From NCBI GenBank assembly GCA_964503335.1, contig CAZCZZ010000001.1, positions 1 through 64,000 of the forward strand: a stretch of DNA of 64,000 nt, given 5' to 3'. The translations under genes and the position numbers were made by a program. Of this stretch, positions 44,111 to 53,001 are shown in pieces. This stretch comes from CAZCZZ01 sp964503335 (GTDB lineage Bacteria > Verrucomicrobiota > Kiritimatiellia > CAIVKH01). Under the pieces are notes generated by a model. That model saw only the letters and a list, made by a program, of their open reading frames with translations. It ran no database searches and was not told the origin of the DNA. Within the stretch, counting starts at the first letter, position 1; each line of letters starts with the position of its first letter.

Positions 44111-45762
44111 ATGGCGAAGGAAGAAGTAGCTGAAGCGGCAGTCGGGATCACTGAAGTTCAGTCGTTGCGAAGCGGTCGTCCAAGCACAGACGCCAACGTC
44201 TTTATCATGCTGGCCTTCGGCCTGTTAGCCACGATCGGGATTTCATTCGCGGTGATGCCGCTGAAGAACANNNNNNNNNNNNNNNNNNNNNNNNNNNNNN
44301 NNNNNNNNNNNNNNNNNNNNNNNNNNNNNNNNNNNNNNNNNNNNNNNNNNNNNNNNNNNNNNNNNNNNNNTTCGGCCTGTTAGCCACGATCGGGATTTCA
44401 TTCGCGGTGATGCCGCTGAAGAACAGCAAGACTCCGTCGATCCAATACATCGACGGTATCGTGAACCGACGCGGCCCTGTGCAGTACGGCGAGCTCTACA
44501 TGGCTTTCATGTGCGCGGCCATGATTTTCCTGAAGGGACGCATCATCAGTCGCCAACTCAGCGTCGTTGCATCAAATCCGATCCCTCATGATCTTGACCT
44601 TACCAATGACCAGGCCTTGCAGGACCTCCGCGACAGTATTGCGAAGAGAGATGATTTTGCCTGGAGTATCCTGCTCAATCGACTCGACCGTGGCCTTGCC
44701 CTGTGGCTTGGGTCCAAGGACGTCGGTCGTGTATCCGGCTGGATGCAGGCCGAATCATCGCGAGACCAGAGTGCGGGCGATTCGTCGTATGCGCTGTCCC
44801 GCGTGCTGATCTGGGCCATCCCGATTCTGGGCTTTATCGGTACCGTGCAAGGTCTTGGCGCTGCCGTCGCTGGCTTCGGCGTACTCGGCGGGTCCGCCGA
44901 TGTCAGTGCGATCAAGACCGCCATTGGTCAGGTGACCGTGGGTCTCGGTGTTGCCTTCGATACGACGCTGCTGGCCCTCGTGCTGACTACGTTCCTCATG
45001 TTCCCCCTGACCTCCTACCAGCGCCGCGAGGAGAGTCTCTTCGGCGAGTTGGACAACTACATCGACGACGTGCTTCTGGCGCGACTTCCCTCGCCGGAGG
45101 CTCAACCGATCGTCATTGAGAACCTGGAGGATTCGATTGAGTCCGCGTTCCGTCGCTACATCCCCGACCCGGACCGCTACGATGAAGTCTTCACGCGGTC
45201 CATCGACAAGGCGGCTTCCAGCGTCGAAGAGCGCTTCAACGGACTGTCGAAGAACTACGAAGCGACGCTGAAGGAGCTGGTCGAGAAGCTTGGCCAGAAT
45301 CTACAGGGCGTGGGCAAGTCACTGGAAACGTCACTGCGTGGCGTGGTGCAGGATGTCCAGAAGCAGGACGAGGCGCTGATCGCCGGCCGCCGCCAGATTG
45401 GCCAGGAGGAGGTCGAACGGTTCAAGGCCGTGGTGGGCGATATTCACGCGACGTCCTCAAAGATTGCCGACCAGTACAAGAGCAGCGCCGAGACGATCCA
45501 GGCTTCAACGCGCGAGAGCGTTCAGAGCACGGTGTCGGCTGCGAAGGACCTTGCCACACGAATGGAGGAAGTCTCCAAGATGGCGGCGGGAATCCAGGAG
45601 TTGCTCAAGATCAACCAGACCGTCGAGAAGTCGCTCGCGGGCGTCGCGGCATCGCAGTCCTTCAACGACACGCTTTCCGATCTTCGCAAGCATCTCTCGG
45701 CGACGACCGATTTCTGCCAGAAGATGAGCAAGCCGCGCGTGATTACGCTGCGTGAAGAGTAA
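44111..45762 (+). CDS. MotA/TolQ/ExbB-type proton channel protein with long cytoplasmic tail (split by assembly gap)
   Basis: The start ATG at 44111 has GAGGG 5 nt upstream. The ORF is broken by 100 N and an exact 55-bp duplication; deleting 155 bp (44271-44425) restores one frame of 498 codons. Membrane segments: residues about 30-50 (FIMLAFGLLATIGISFAV), about 70-88 (ELYMAFMCAAMIFLKGR), then the channel signature SRVLIWAIPILGFIGTVQGL and VGLGVAFDTTLLALVLTTFL, with the Thr residues typical of ExbB/TolQ/MotA pores. From about residue 240 a helical, coiled-coil-like tail of some 250 residues follows. It is co-oriented with two ExbD-like genes. It should use the ion gradient for envelope work, partner unknown. 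Zorya ZorA also has a long tail, but no Zorya effector genes are present. Confidence 0.88.
44271..44370. other. Assembly gap (100 N) flanked by a 55-bp duplication
   Basis: 44216-44270 and 44371-44425 are identical over 55 bp. The N run is exactly 100. This is the signature of two contigs sharing a k-mer-length overlap that were joined with a placeholder gap. The true sequence is very probably continuous. Confidence 0.95.
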
Positions 45763-45790
45763 GCGCAGGTCCGGTCGATGGAGCACCTAG

Positions 45791-46324
45791 ATGGCTGAAG
45801 ATGCGCAAACAGATTTCTCGTCCTTCATGTGCGTTATTCTGATGCTGACGGGCTGCCTGGTGACGATCATGATCAGCAACATCGTCATCATCGCGGCCAA
45901 TCCCGAGAACGTCCAGATCACTTCCATCGCGCCCACAGTGGGCGACTCGGTCGGCGCTGGCGACAACCAGGAGGAGGCCGTAAAGGATGACCAGGGTAAC
46001 GTTACCAAGAACCCGTGGTATCTAGAGGTCGCTCGCGATCATCTGATCGTTCATCCGGGTGAAGAGATTGTGAACATCAAGGACCTCGAGGGACGCGATA
46101 ATGGTTTCGAGAGGCTCCTGGCGCGGGTGGAAGAACGCAAAGAGCGTGAGTATATCGTACTCCTCATCAGGCCTTACGGGGCGGGTGTGGCGCGACAGAT
46201 CAAGCGAGCCATCGTGGACCGCAAGATCGACGTCGGCATGGATCTGCTCCAGAAGGACGTTCCCGTGAAGTTGAAGAACGTCGGAACAACCGAGACGAAC
46301 CAGACCGCCAAGGTGGAGAGTTAG
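45791..46324 (+). CDS. ExbD/TolR-like single-pass protein 1 of the channel cassette
   Basis: A 177-aa protein, no named family by eye. It has a short cytoplasmic N-terminus with Asp8 (TDFSSFMCVILM) at the start of a single membrane helix (residues about 9-33), then a soluble, presumably periplasmic domain with a central DHLIVHPGEEIVNIKDLEG and YIVLLIRPYGAGVARQIKRA, a pattern like the ExbD/TolR fold in which a strand and helix follow a DG-type turn. It starts 29 bp after the channel gene and ends 3 bp before the next gene. An acidic residue at the head of the helix would be the proton-carrying site. Confidence 0.75.
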   Translation: MAEDAQTDFSSFMCVILMLTGCLVTIMISNIVIIAANPENVQITSIAPTVGDSVGAGDNQEEAVKDDQGNVTKNPWYLEVARDHLIVHPGEEIVNIKDLEGRDNGFERLLARVEERKEREYIVLLIRPYGAGVARQIKRAIVDRKIDVGMDLLQKDVPVKLKNVGTTETNQTAKVES

Positions 46325-46326
46325 CG

Positions 46327-46971
46327 GTGGCGAAGAAGAAATCCAGCGGCCCGAGTATCAGCTTGGATTCCTTCCTGGACGTCTTGACCTGTCTGCAAGG
46401 CGTGCTGATGCTCGTCATCATATCGACCGGTATTGACGCGGCACAGACCAAGGTGCTCATTCCGACACCGATCGAACGGCACAGCGATCGCATCCCAGTC
46501 TATGTGGAGTGCCGGGACAACCTGATCTATCCCATCGACGTCGAGACGCTCTGGCGCGACGCGAAGGCGAAGATGGGAGAGATCGCACGACAAGCCAAGG
46601 GCGACCAAATCAAGATGATGCAGGCTATCTCGTCTGACGAATTCAAAGTAACGAACGAGTACTATGAGGTCGATTTGTCCTATGCGCTGGTTGGCCAATT
46701 TGCCATACGGCCCAAGACGTCCGGGAGCACACCCGGCTTCGTGCTGGAGGAACGTTCAACCTTTTCCACTGACAACTTCATGACGCGACTGCTGAATGGC
46801 ATGGATAAGGACAAGCAGAAGATCATGATGATCGTCCGGGATGACAGCTATGACGTATTCAAGGTCGCCCAGCGGCTCTCGTTCCTGAAGAAGATCGAAG
46901 TCGCTGTTGAAGTTTTCGAGTCGAGGGAACCCATCCGGTTCAACCAGATGGTCCGCGGCAGCAAGATCTAG
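46327..46971 (+). CDS. ExbD/TolR-like single-pass protein 2 of the channel cassette
   Basis: A 214-aa protein with the same layout: a basic N-terminus (MAKKKSSGPS), then ISLDSFLDVLTCLQGVLMLV, where Asp14 and Asp18 head a single helix, much as the LxDxxFxLLxFF motif does in ExbD. The periplasmic part ends with DKQKIMMIVRDDSYDVFKVA, the ExbD-like strand-helix unit. It differs clearly from protein 1, so the complex would have two kinds of ion-binding stator subunit. It is followed by a 219-bp intergenic region and fabZ. Confidence 0.75.
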   Translation: MAKKKSSGPSISLDSFLDVLTCLQGVLMLVIISTGIDAAQTKVLIPTPIERHSDRIPVYVECRDNLIYPIDVETLWRDAKAKMGEIARQAKGDQIKMMQAISSDEFKVTNEYYEVDLSYALVGQFAIRPKTSGSTPGFVLEERSTFSTDNFMTRLLNGMDKDKQKIMMIVRDDSYDVFKVAQRLSFLKKIEVAVEVFESREPIRFNQMVRGSKI

Positions 46972-47190
46972 CTCCGGATCAACCTGGAAGCGCAAGGATC
47001 GTGAAAAGACGTCATTCCGGCCTCTTTCCCTGTTAGGGTTTACACGCATCCTCCGAATCTGCTACATCTCTCCGCGCGGTTAGCCAACCGGATTAGGCGG
47101 GGATCATCCTCACAGGGGTGAATTTCGTGTATTTCGATGGCGCCAAGGCCTTTCGGAAGATTCTAGAACGATCTGCGAGGAAAACGATAC

Positions 47191-47625
47191 ATGCCAACCA
47201 TGGATGCCAAAGAGATTCTTAAAGTATTACCGCATCGCTATCCCATGCTGTTGATCGATGGCGTCACGGAATGTGACGACAAAGAGCGTATCGTCGGCTT
47301 CAAGAACGTTTCCATCAACGAACCCTATTTCCAGGGTCATTTCCCGAATGATCCCATCATGCCCGGTGTCCTGCAGATCGAATCCATGGCTCAGCTCGGC
47401 GGCATCCTGATGAACCGGATGTTCCAGTCGCTGGGCCGCATTGCGTATTTCATGGCGATCGACGACGCCAAGTTCCGCCGGATCGTCCGCCCCGGCGACC
47501 GTTTGCACATCGAGGTGGTTTTTAAGAGAGCCCGCCTCGGCATGTCCAAGGTGCACGGCAAGATCACGGTGGATGGCGAACTCGCTTGCGAGGCGGACCT
47601 GATGTTCGCCTATAAGCCCGAGTAA
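47191..47625 (+). CDS. fabZ: 3-hydroxyacyl-ACP dehydratase
   Basis: A 144-aa hot-dog fold dehydratase of fatty acid synthesis. The catalytic His is in NEPYFQGHFPNDPIMPGV and the Glu in LQIESMAQLGGIL. The N-terminal VLPHRYPMLLIDGV is typical. The start may be 47191 or the ATG at 47200 (MDAKEIL). It is 4 bp upstream of lpxA, the common pairing in lipid A operons. Confidence 0.95.
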   Translation: MPTMDAKEILKVLPHRYPMLLIDGVTECDDKERIVGFKNVSINEPYFQGHFPNDPIMPGVLQIESMAQLGGILMNRMFQSLGRIAYFMAIDDAKFRRIVRPGDRLHIEVVFKRARLGMSKVHGKITVDGELACEADLMFAYKPE

Positions 47626-47629
47626 CCGG

Positions 47630-48400
47630 ATGGCCTCCGTTCATCCCAGTTCCGTCGTCTCGCCGGAAGCCCAACTTGCCGACGACGTCGTGGTCGGTCC
47701 CTTCTGCGTCATCGGTCCGCACGTCAGCATCGGACCCCGCACGCGCCTCCTTTCCCACGTCGTCGTCGAGGGCTGGACCTCCATCGGTTCCGACTGCACG
47801 ATCTTCCAGTTCGCGAGTGTCGGTGCCCAGACTCAGGATCTGAAGTACAAAGGCGGCGCCCCGCGCGTTTCCGTCGGGTCTGGAACGACCATTCGAGAAG
47901 GCGTGACCATCCATGCCGCAACGAACGATGGCGACCTCACCAGCGTCGGCAACAACTGCCACATCATGGCCTATGCCCACATCGCCCACGACTGCATCGT
48001 GGGCGACCGCGTAATCCTCGCAAACGCGGCGACCCTGGCCGGTCACGTGATCATCGAGGACCGCGCAATCATCGGCGGCCTTGTCGGCATCCACCAGTTT
48101 GTCCGCATCGGAAGGCTCTCCATCACCGGCGGTTGCTCCAAGGTCACGCAGGACATTCCTCCTTACATGATGGCAGACGGCAATCCGGCGCTGGTGCACA
48201 CGATCAACAAGGTCGGACTCGAACGCGCCGGGGTGAACGAAAAGGCGCAGGCTGTTGTCAAACAGGCATACAGGATACTCTACCGGAAGAAGTTGAACAC
48301 GACCATGGCGCGGGCGGAATTGGCCAAGCTGGAACCCGCGCCCGAATTGGAACACCTGTTGAAGTTTATCGACGCATCCGAGCGTGGCATCGCCAAATGA
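47630..48400 (+). CDS. lpxA: UDP-N-acetylglucosamine acyltransferase
   Basis: A 256-aa left-handed beta-helix enzyme that adds the first 3-hydroxyacyl chain to UDP-GlcNAc in lipid A synthesis. It has IHPSSVVSPEAQLADDV-like hexapeptides, FASVGAQTQDLKYKG, TIREGVTIHAAT, the catalytic His in YAHIAHDCIVGD, and a C-terminal helical domain. This supports an LPS-bearing outer membrane. Its stop overlaps the gspD start by ATGA. Confidence 0.96.
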   Translation: MASVHPSSVVSPEAQLADDVVVGPFCVIGPHVSIGPRTRLLSHVVVEGWTSIGSDCTIFQFASVGAQTQDLKYKGGAPRVSVGSGTTIREGVTIHAATNDGDLTSVGNNCHIMAYAHIAHDCIVGDRVILANAATLAGHVIIEDRAIIGGLVGIHQFVRIGRLSITGGCSKVTQDIPPYMMADGNPALVHTINKVGLERAGVNEKAQAVVKQAYRILYRKKLNTTMARAELAKLEPAPELEHLLKFIDASERGIAK

Positions 48401-50322
48401 TCCGCAACCGCATCATCACCTTGCTCACAACGGCAGCGTTGCTCCTGTCGGGCGGGACCTCTCAATCGGTCGAAACCACCGCCGGCAATTACGTCAATTT
48501 CAGCTTCGACCAGGTCGATATCCGCCTGCTCGTGAAAATCGTGGGCGAGATGACCGGCAAGCGTTTCGTCGTGGACGAGAATGTCGCGGGCAAAGTCACC
48601 ATCATCACCCCGCCGCGCATCCCGCAGGATGAGGTGTATCCACTCTTTCTTTCCGTGATCGAATCGTCCGGCTTCTCCGTCGTGGAAAAGAACGGCGCGG
48701 TTCACGTCGTCCGGTTGGCCGACGCCAAGCAGGCCGGTCCGCCCGTGGTGGCCACAGAGGGCGGGACGCATGGTGGTGTCATTACAAAGGTCATCAAGGT
48801 CGGACACATCAGCGCGCTGGAATTGAGGCGGCTCCTGGAGCCCCTCGTGCGTGGCGGCAAGGAAGGCTCGCTGTCCGCCTTCGGCCCGACAAACCACCTG
48901 ATCATAACCGATACCGTCGAGAACATCCGTGAGATCGAGAAGATCATCGCCGAGATGGATAAGCCCGGCGCGGCCCGCGTCGTCGAGGTGATCGACCTCA
49001 AGCATGCATCGGCGGAAGAAGTGGCCAAGCAACTCGTGACCGCGATGGTAGGAGCGGCATCGGCCGGCGAGAAGATCGGTCGCCACTTGCAGCAGGTGGC
49101 GGACGGCGCCGGGGGCATACCGACAGATGTCGTGGTCGTGCCCGCGCGTCGCGCCAACAGCCTGATCCTTGTGGGCACGGGCGTCCAGCTGGCCGAGATG
49201 AAGCGGATCGTTGAGAAGATGGACGCCGAGATCCCGTCCGGCTACGGCCGCATGAATTCGATCTTCCTGAAGTACCTCGATGCCGAGGAAGCGTCGAAGA
49301 ACCTGAACGCCCTCCTGGCGAAGACGACCGACAAAGACCAGCGCAACCCGATCGCCATCGAGCACAACATCGCCAACAACGCGCTGATCGTCGACGCCTC
49401 GCCCGAGGACTTCGAAGTCATCAAGAAGCTCGTCGAAGGGCTGGACCAGATTCCCCAGCAGGTCATGGTTGAAGTGCTCATTGCGGAAGTGGCCGTGGGC
49501 AAGAACGTGAACCTCGGCGTGCAAATGCAAACGATCGAGCAAGCTGAGAATGGCGTCACCACCTTCCTCGGCAGCAGCCGGCCGAGCGATACGGATGTCA
49601 TCCAGGATTTCCTCTCCACCGGCATTTCCCCGCAGGGCATCGCGGTCGGCGTGGCGCGCGGGACCATGACGGATGCCTCCGGCGCAATCGTTCCCCGCAT
49701 ACCGATCGTCGTGCAGGCCCTTGCACAAAACCGTGACGTGAAGATCCTTTCAAACATCCCGCTGTGGGCGCAGAACAACACGGAAGCCACGGTCAGCGTC
49801 GTGGAAAACATCCCGATCCTCCGGTCGACGATCGAGGGCGGTGCGGGCACGTCACGCGATGTGATCCAGAACATCGATCGCATGGATGTCGGCATCAAGC
49901 TGAAGATGACGCCCCACGTCAACCCGGACGGACAGATCCTTCTTGAACTCAATCCAAGCATTGAAGCGATCGTTGATGAAGGGCCTGAGGGACAACTCTT
50001 TGCGCCGACGATCGCGAAGCGCGAGCTTTCGACGACGGTCACTGTTCCGGATCGCGCCACGGTGGTCCTGACGGGCTTGATTCGCGAGGACACGATCAAG
50101 GATGTGTCCAAGGTGCCATTCCTGGGTGATATCCCGATCATCGGCTGGCTGTTCCGGAGCCAGTCCACGCGGAAGCAGCAGACGAATCTCCTGATCTTCG
50201 TGACGCCACACATTGTCACGGATCTCAACGTGGCAATGGAGTTGAAGAAGAATCTGGAGGAGAAGACATCCCTGGATTCCGGCGAGTCCATGGCCAGCCC
50301 CTCCGAACCCGTAGAGCGTTGA
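48397..50322 (+). CDS. gspD: Type II secretion outer-membrane secretin
   Basis: A 641-aa secretin. The ATG at 48397 overlaps the lpxA stop and opens a signal peptide (IITLLTTAALLLSGGTSQS). The N0 domain (VNFSFDQVDIRLLVKIVGEM, TGKRFVVDENVAGKVTI) and N1-N3 repeats (HISALELRRLLEPL, LKHASAEEVAKQLV, YLDAEEASKNLNALL) come first. The secretin barrel has QVMVEVLIAEVAV, MDVGIKLKMTPHVNPDGQIL, TTVTVPDRATVVLTGLI and VPFLGDIPIIGWLFRS. It forms the outer-membrane exit pore for folded proteins. Confidence 0.95.
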   Translation: MIRNRIITLLTTAALLLSGGTSQSVETTAGNYVNFSFDQVDIRLLVKIVGEMTGKRFVVDENVAGKVTIITPPRIPQDEVYPLFLSVIESSGFSVVEKNGAVHVVRLADAKQAGPPVVATEGGTHGGVITKVIKVGHISALELRRLLEPLVRGGKEGSLSAFGPTNHLIITDTVENIREIEKIIAEMDKPGAARVVEVIDLKHASAEEVAKQLVTAMVGAASAGEKIGRHLQQVADGAGGIPTDVVVVPARRANSLILVGTGVQLAEMKRIVEKMDAEIPSGYGRMNSIFLKYLDAEEASKNLNALLAKTTDKDQRNPIAIEHNIANNALIVDASPEDFEVIKKLVEGLDQIPQQVMVEVLIAEVAVGKNVNLGVQMQTIEQAENGVTTFLGSSRPSDTDVIQDFLSTGISPQGIAVGVARGTMTDASGAIVPRIPIVVQALAQNRDVKILSNIPLWAQNNTEATVSVVENIPILRSTIEGGAGTSRDVIQNIDRMDVGIKLKMTPHVNPDGQILLELNPSIEAIVDEGPEGQLFAPTIAKRELSTTVTVPDRATVVLTGLIREDTIKDVSKVPFLGDIPIIGWLFRSQSTRKQQTNLLIFVTPHIVTDLNVAMELKKNLEEKTSLDSGESMASPSEPVER

Positions 50323-50324
50323 GT

Positions 50325-51791
50325 ATGCGCCTTGGCGAAATCCTCCTGAAGGCAGGCCGGATCACACCGGAACAACTGCAGGATGCCCTCGACGACCAGA
50401 AGAACGGAACGACCTGGCGTCGGCTTGGTGACATCCTCTGCGCCTCGCGCATCATCTCCGATATCCAGCTTGTCGAAGCCCTTGCGGAACAATGCAACGC
50501 ATCTTGGACGGCGGACATCGACGGGGTGGACATCGACCCGTCGCTGGTGACCGATCTCTCCGTGGACTGGGCGCGGCAGCACAGCGTGCTGCCCGTGCGC
50601 TGGAACGGACAGCTTGCCGCCCTGATGTCCGACCCGACCCGCGTCGAAGTGTTGCACGATCTGTCGCTCCTGATCGGCGCGGAGGTTGTGCCGCTGGTCA
50701 CGACGGTGGACTCGGTCAAGAAGGCGATCGAGCGCGCCTTCTACCAGAAGCGCACGAGCCAGGAGCAACTCATCGGCTCGATTGGCAAGGAATCACGCGG
50801 CGTGGCTCCGACCCGCAGCGAGGACATCCTGCGCGGCACGGATGAAGCGCCCGTCACGCACCTGATCAACCTGATCCTGCTCGACGCGCTGCGCGAGCGG
50901 GCTTCGGACATCCACATCGAGCCCTTTGCGGAAAGCCTGCGCATCCGCTTCCGAATCGACGGCATGTTGTACGAACGGCCATCGCCCCCGAAGAATCTTG
51001 AGGCCGCGCTGGTTTCCCGCATCAAGATCATGGCCCGCCTCGATATCGCCGAGAAGCGCCTGCCGCAGGATGGCATGGCGGGCGTGAGGGTGGGGGAACG
51101 CGAGATTGATATCCGCGTTTCGACCGTTCCCGTGGCTGAAGGCGAGCGTGTGGTGCTCCGCTTGTTGAACCGTTCCTCGACGCTGATGCCGCTGTCCGAC
51201 CTCGGCATGCCCGCAGGTCTCCTGGCGCAGCTCCGCGATTTACTGCATCAGCCGCACGGCATCCTGCTGGTCACCGGTCCGACCGGCAGTGGCAAGACGA
51301 CGACCCTCTACGCTGCGCTCCAGGAACTGGACAAGGAGCACAGCAACATCCTGACGATTGAAGACCCGATCGAGTACCAGTTGCCGAGGATCGGGCAGAT
51401 CCAGGTGAAGCCGAAGATCGGTCTCACCTTCGCGCAGGGCTTGCGACACGTCCTCCGACAGGATCCCGACGTCATCCTTGTCGGCGAAATCCGTGATGCG
51501 GAAACCGCTGAGATTGCCGTTCGCGCTTCGCTCACGGGTCATCTCGTCCTGAGCACGCTGCATACAAACGACGCCACGGCAGCGGTCGTTCGCTTGATCG
51601 ACATGGGGATAGAACCGTATCTCCTGAGTTCCGCGCTCCGCGGGGTTCTTGGACAACGNNNNNNNNNNNNNNNNNNNNNNNNNNNNNNNNNNNNNNNNNN
51701 NNNNNNNNNNNNNNNNNNNNNNNNNNNNNNNNNNNNNNNNNNNNNNNNNNNNNNNNNNGAAATCAACCGGGTCATTGGAAATGCCTCGTGA
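50325..51791 (+). CDS. gspE: Type II secretion ATPase (C-terminal part lost in assembly gap)
   Basis: A hexameric secretion ATPase. The start is ATG 50325 (MRLGEILLKAGRITPEQ). The GspE N-domain spans residues 1-150. Walker A is GPTGSGKTTTLYAALQELD, Walker B ILVGEIRDAETAEIA and the His box GHLVLSTLHTNDA. The ORF enters the N gap at 51659 after ALRGVLGQR and resumes only for the last 10 residues (EINRVIGNAS). The zinc-binding CPHC...C..C module and following helix, about 110-120 residues in relatives, are absent, so the real gap must be nearer 350 bp than 100. Its stop overlaps the gspF GTG start. Confidence 0.92.
   Translation: MRLGEILLKAGRITPEQLQDALDDQKNGTTWRRLGDILCASRIISDIQLVEALAEQCNASWTADIDGVDIDPSLVTDLSVDWARQHSVLPVRWNGQLAALMSDPTRVEVLHDLSLLIGAEVVPLVTTVDSVKKAIERAFYQKRTSQEQLIGSIGKESRGVAPTRSEDILRGTDEAPVTHLINLILLDALRERASDIHIEPFAESLRIRFRIDGMLYERPSPPKNLEAALVSRIKIMARLDIAEKRLPQDGMAGVRVGEREIDIRVSTVPVAEGERVVLRLLNRSSTLMPLSDLGMPAGLLAQLRDLLHQPHGILLVTGPTGSGKTTTLYAALQELDKEHSNILTIEDPIEYQLPRIGQIQVKPKIGLTFAQGLRHVLRQDPDVILVGEIRDAETAEIAVRASLTGHLVLSTLHTNDATAAVVRLIDMGIEPYLLSSALRGVLGQXXXXXXXXXXXXXXXXXXXXXXXXXXXXXXXXXXEINRVIGNAS
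51659..51758. other. Assembly gap (100 N) inside gspE
   Basis: Unlike the gap at 44271, the flanks share no overlap. The left side stops just before the conserved QRL(V)R..CPHC region of GspE and the right side holds only the final codons, so sequence is really missing. The gap length is a placeholder. Confidence 0.95.
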
Positions 51792-52996
51792 AGACGTTTG
51801 CCTATCGCGGATATGATGTCGGCGGCCAGGCCGTGCGCGGCCTGATCGAAGCCCTCGATATCAAGGACGCACGCGAGCGCTTGTCCGGTCAGGGTGTGCT
51901 CGCGGAGAAGGTTGATGCCGTTTCGGGCGCTGCGACATCAGGCTCGGGCCGCTCGCGCAGTCCCGGCGTCGGCGTCCGATCCCAGATGTTCGAGGAGCTC
52001 GGCGCGTTGCTGAAAGCAGGACTTCCGCTGTCGGACGCACTCGATGCCATGCTGCGCGGCACCGCCGACCGTGATCTCGCGTTTCGGCTCGCCGGAGTAC
52101 GCGACCGGGTAGTGGATGGAAGCGGACTTGCGGGTGCATTGATCGCTGCCGGATTCGAGATGACGGCCTACGAGCGCGCCTTGCTGGAGACGGGTGAACG
52201 AACCGGCGGACTGGGTGAATGTGTCGAGCGCCTTGCCGCGTTCCTGGAGGAGCAGCGACGCGTGATGGAGCGCATCCGTTCGTCGCTCGTGTATCCCTCC
52301 ATCGTCCTTGGGCTTTCCTTCATCATCGCCGCGGGCATGCTTGGTTTTGTGCTTCCTTCGCTTTCGAAGCTCTTTACCGAAAGCCGGATCGAACTGCCGT
52401 GGCTGACGCGAGCCTTAATCGGATTCGGCACGCTCTTCAGTCGCTGGGGCTTGCCCGCGCTCTTCGCGCTCGGTGTGGGCGTGTTCACAGCGCGTTCGTG
52501 GCTGCTGGGAAGTGACGAACGGCTCGGCACGCTCAACCGCATGCTTTTCAGCATCCCGTCCGTGGGTCGTGTCCTGCGCGACCTTGCCTGCTTCCGCTTT
52601 GCCGGCACGCTGGCGATGTTGCTCCGCGGCGGGGTTCAACTGGTGGAGGCGTTCGTTCTCGCCGGGTCGGCCACGGGCAGCCGGTGGATTCAATCGCTTG
52701 CCGCGACCGGCGCGGAGGAAATCCGGCACGGCGGATCGGTCTCGCGCGCCTTGCGTCAGATTCCACCCTTGTCGCGCGGACTTCCCGAATGGGTTCAGGC
52801 CGGCGAAGCGGGGGGCGATCTTCCGGGCCTGCTCGAAAAAGCGTCCGCGCGCTTTGAGCACCAGTGGCAGCAATCCGTCTCGCGCGTCGTCGGCCTCGTC
52901 GAGCCGATCCTGATCATCGGTGTCGGCATCTTCGTGCTTCTCGTGTCGCTCGCCGTCCTCATGCCCATCCTGTCCCTCAACCGAACGATGATGTAA
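51788..52996 (+). CDS. gspF: Type II secretion inner-membrane platform protein
   Basis: A 402-aa GspF/PilC-type protein starting at a GTG (51788) that overlaps the gspE stop as GTGA. Two T2SSF domains, about residues 60-185 (MFEELGALLKAGLPLSDALD, YERALLETGERTGGLGECVE) and 265-390 (CFRFAGTLAMLLRGGVQLVE, LPEWVQAGEAGGDLPGLLEK), are linked by membrane helices (IVLGLSFIIAAGMLGFVLPS; LIIGVGIFVLLVSLAVLMP at the end). It organises the pseudopilus assembly platform. Confidence 0.95.
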   Translation: MKTFAYRGYDVGGQAVRGLIEALDIKDARERLSGQGVLAEKVDAVSGAATSGSGRSRSPGVGVRSQMFEELGALLKAGLPLSDALDAMLRGTADRDLAFRLAGVRDRVVDGSGLAGALIAAGFEMTAYERALLETGERTGGLGECVERLAAFLEEQRRVMERIRSSLVYPSIVLGLSFIIAAGMLGFVLPSLSKLFTESRIELPWLTRALIGFGTLFSRWGLPALFALGVGVFTARSWLLGSDERLGTLNRMLFSIPSVGRVLRDLACFRFAGTLAMLLRGGVQLVEAFVLAGSATGSRWIQSLAATGAEEIRHGGSVSRALRQIPPLSRGLPEWVQAGEAGGDLPGLLEKASARFEHQWQQSVSRVVGLVEPILIIGVGIFVLLVSLAVLMPILSLNRTMM

Positions 52997-53001
52997 CGCC
53001 T

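Noticed and set aside
44216..44425. Biological tandem duplication within the channel gene
   Set aside because: Exact 55-bp identity around exactly 100 N, with restored frame on removal, indicates an assembly overlap rather than a real repeat.
44111..46971. Zorya anti-phage system (ZorA/ZorB)
   Set aside because: The channel protein has a long tail like ZorA, but the partners lack an OmpA-like peptidoglycan-binding domain and no ZorC, ZorD or ZorE gene follows; fabZ and lpxA do.
48133..48396. Upstream extension of gspD inside lpxA
   Set aside because: It would encode an Arg/Gly-rich shadow of lpxA; the ATG at 48397 overlaps the lpxA stop and opens a signal peptide.
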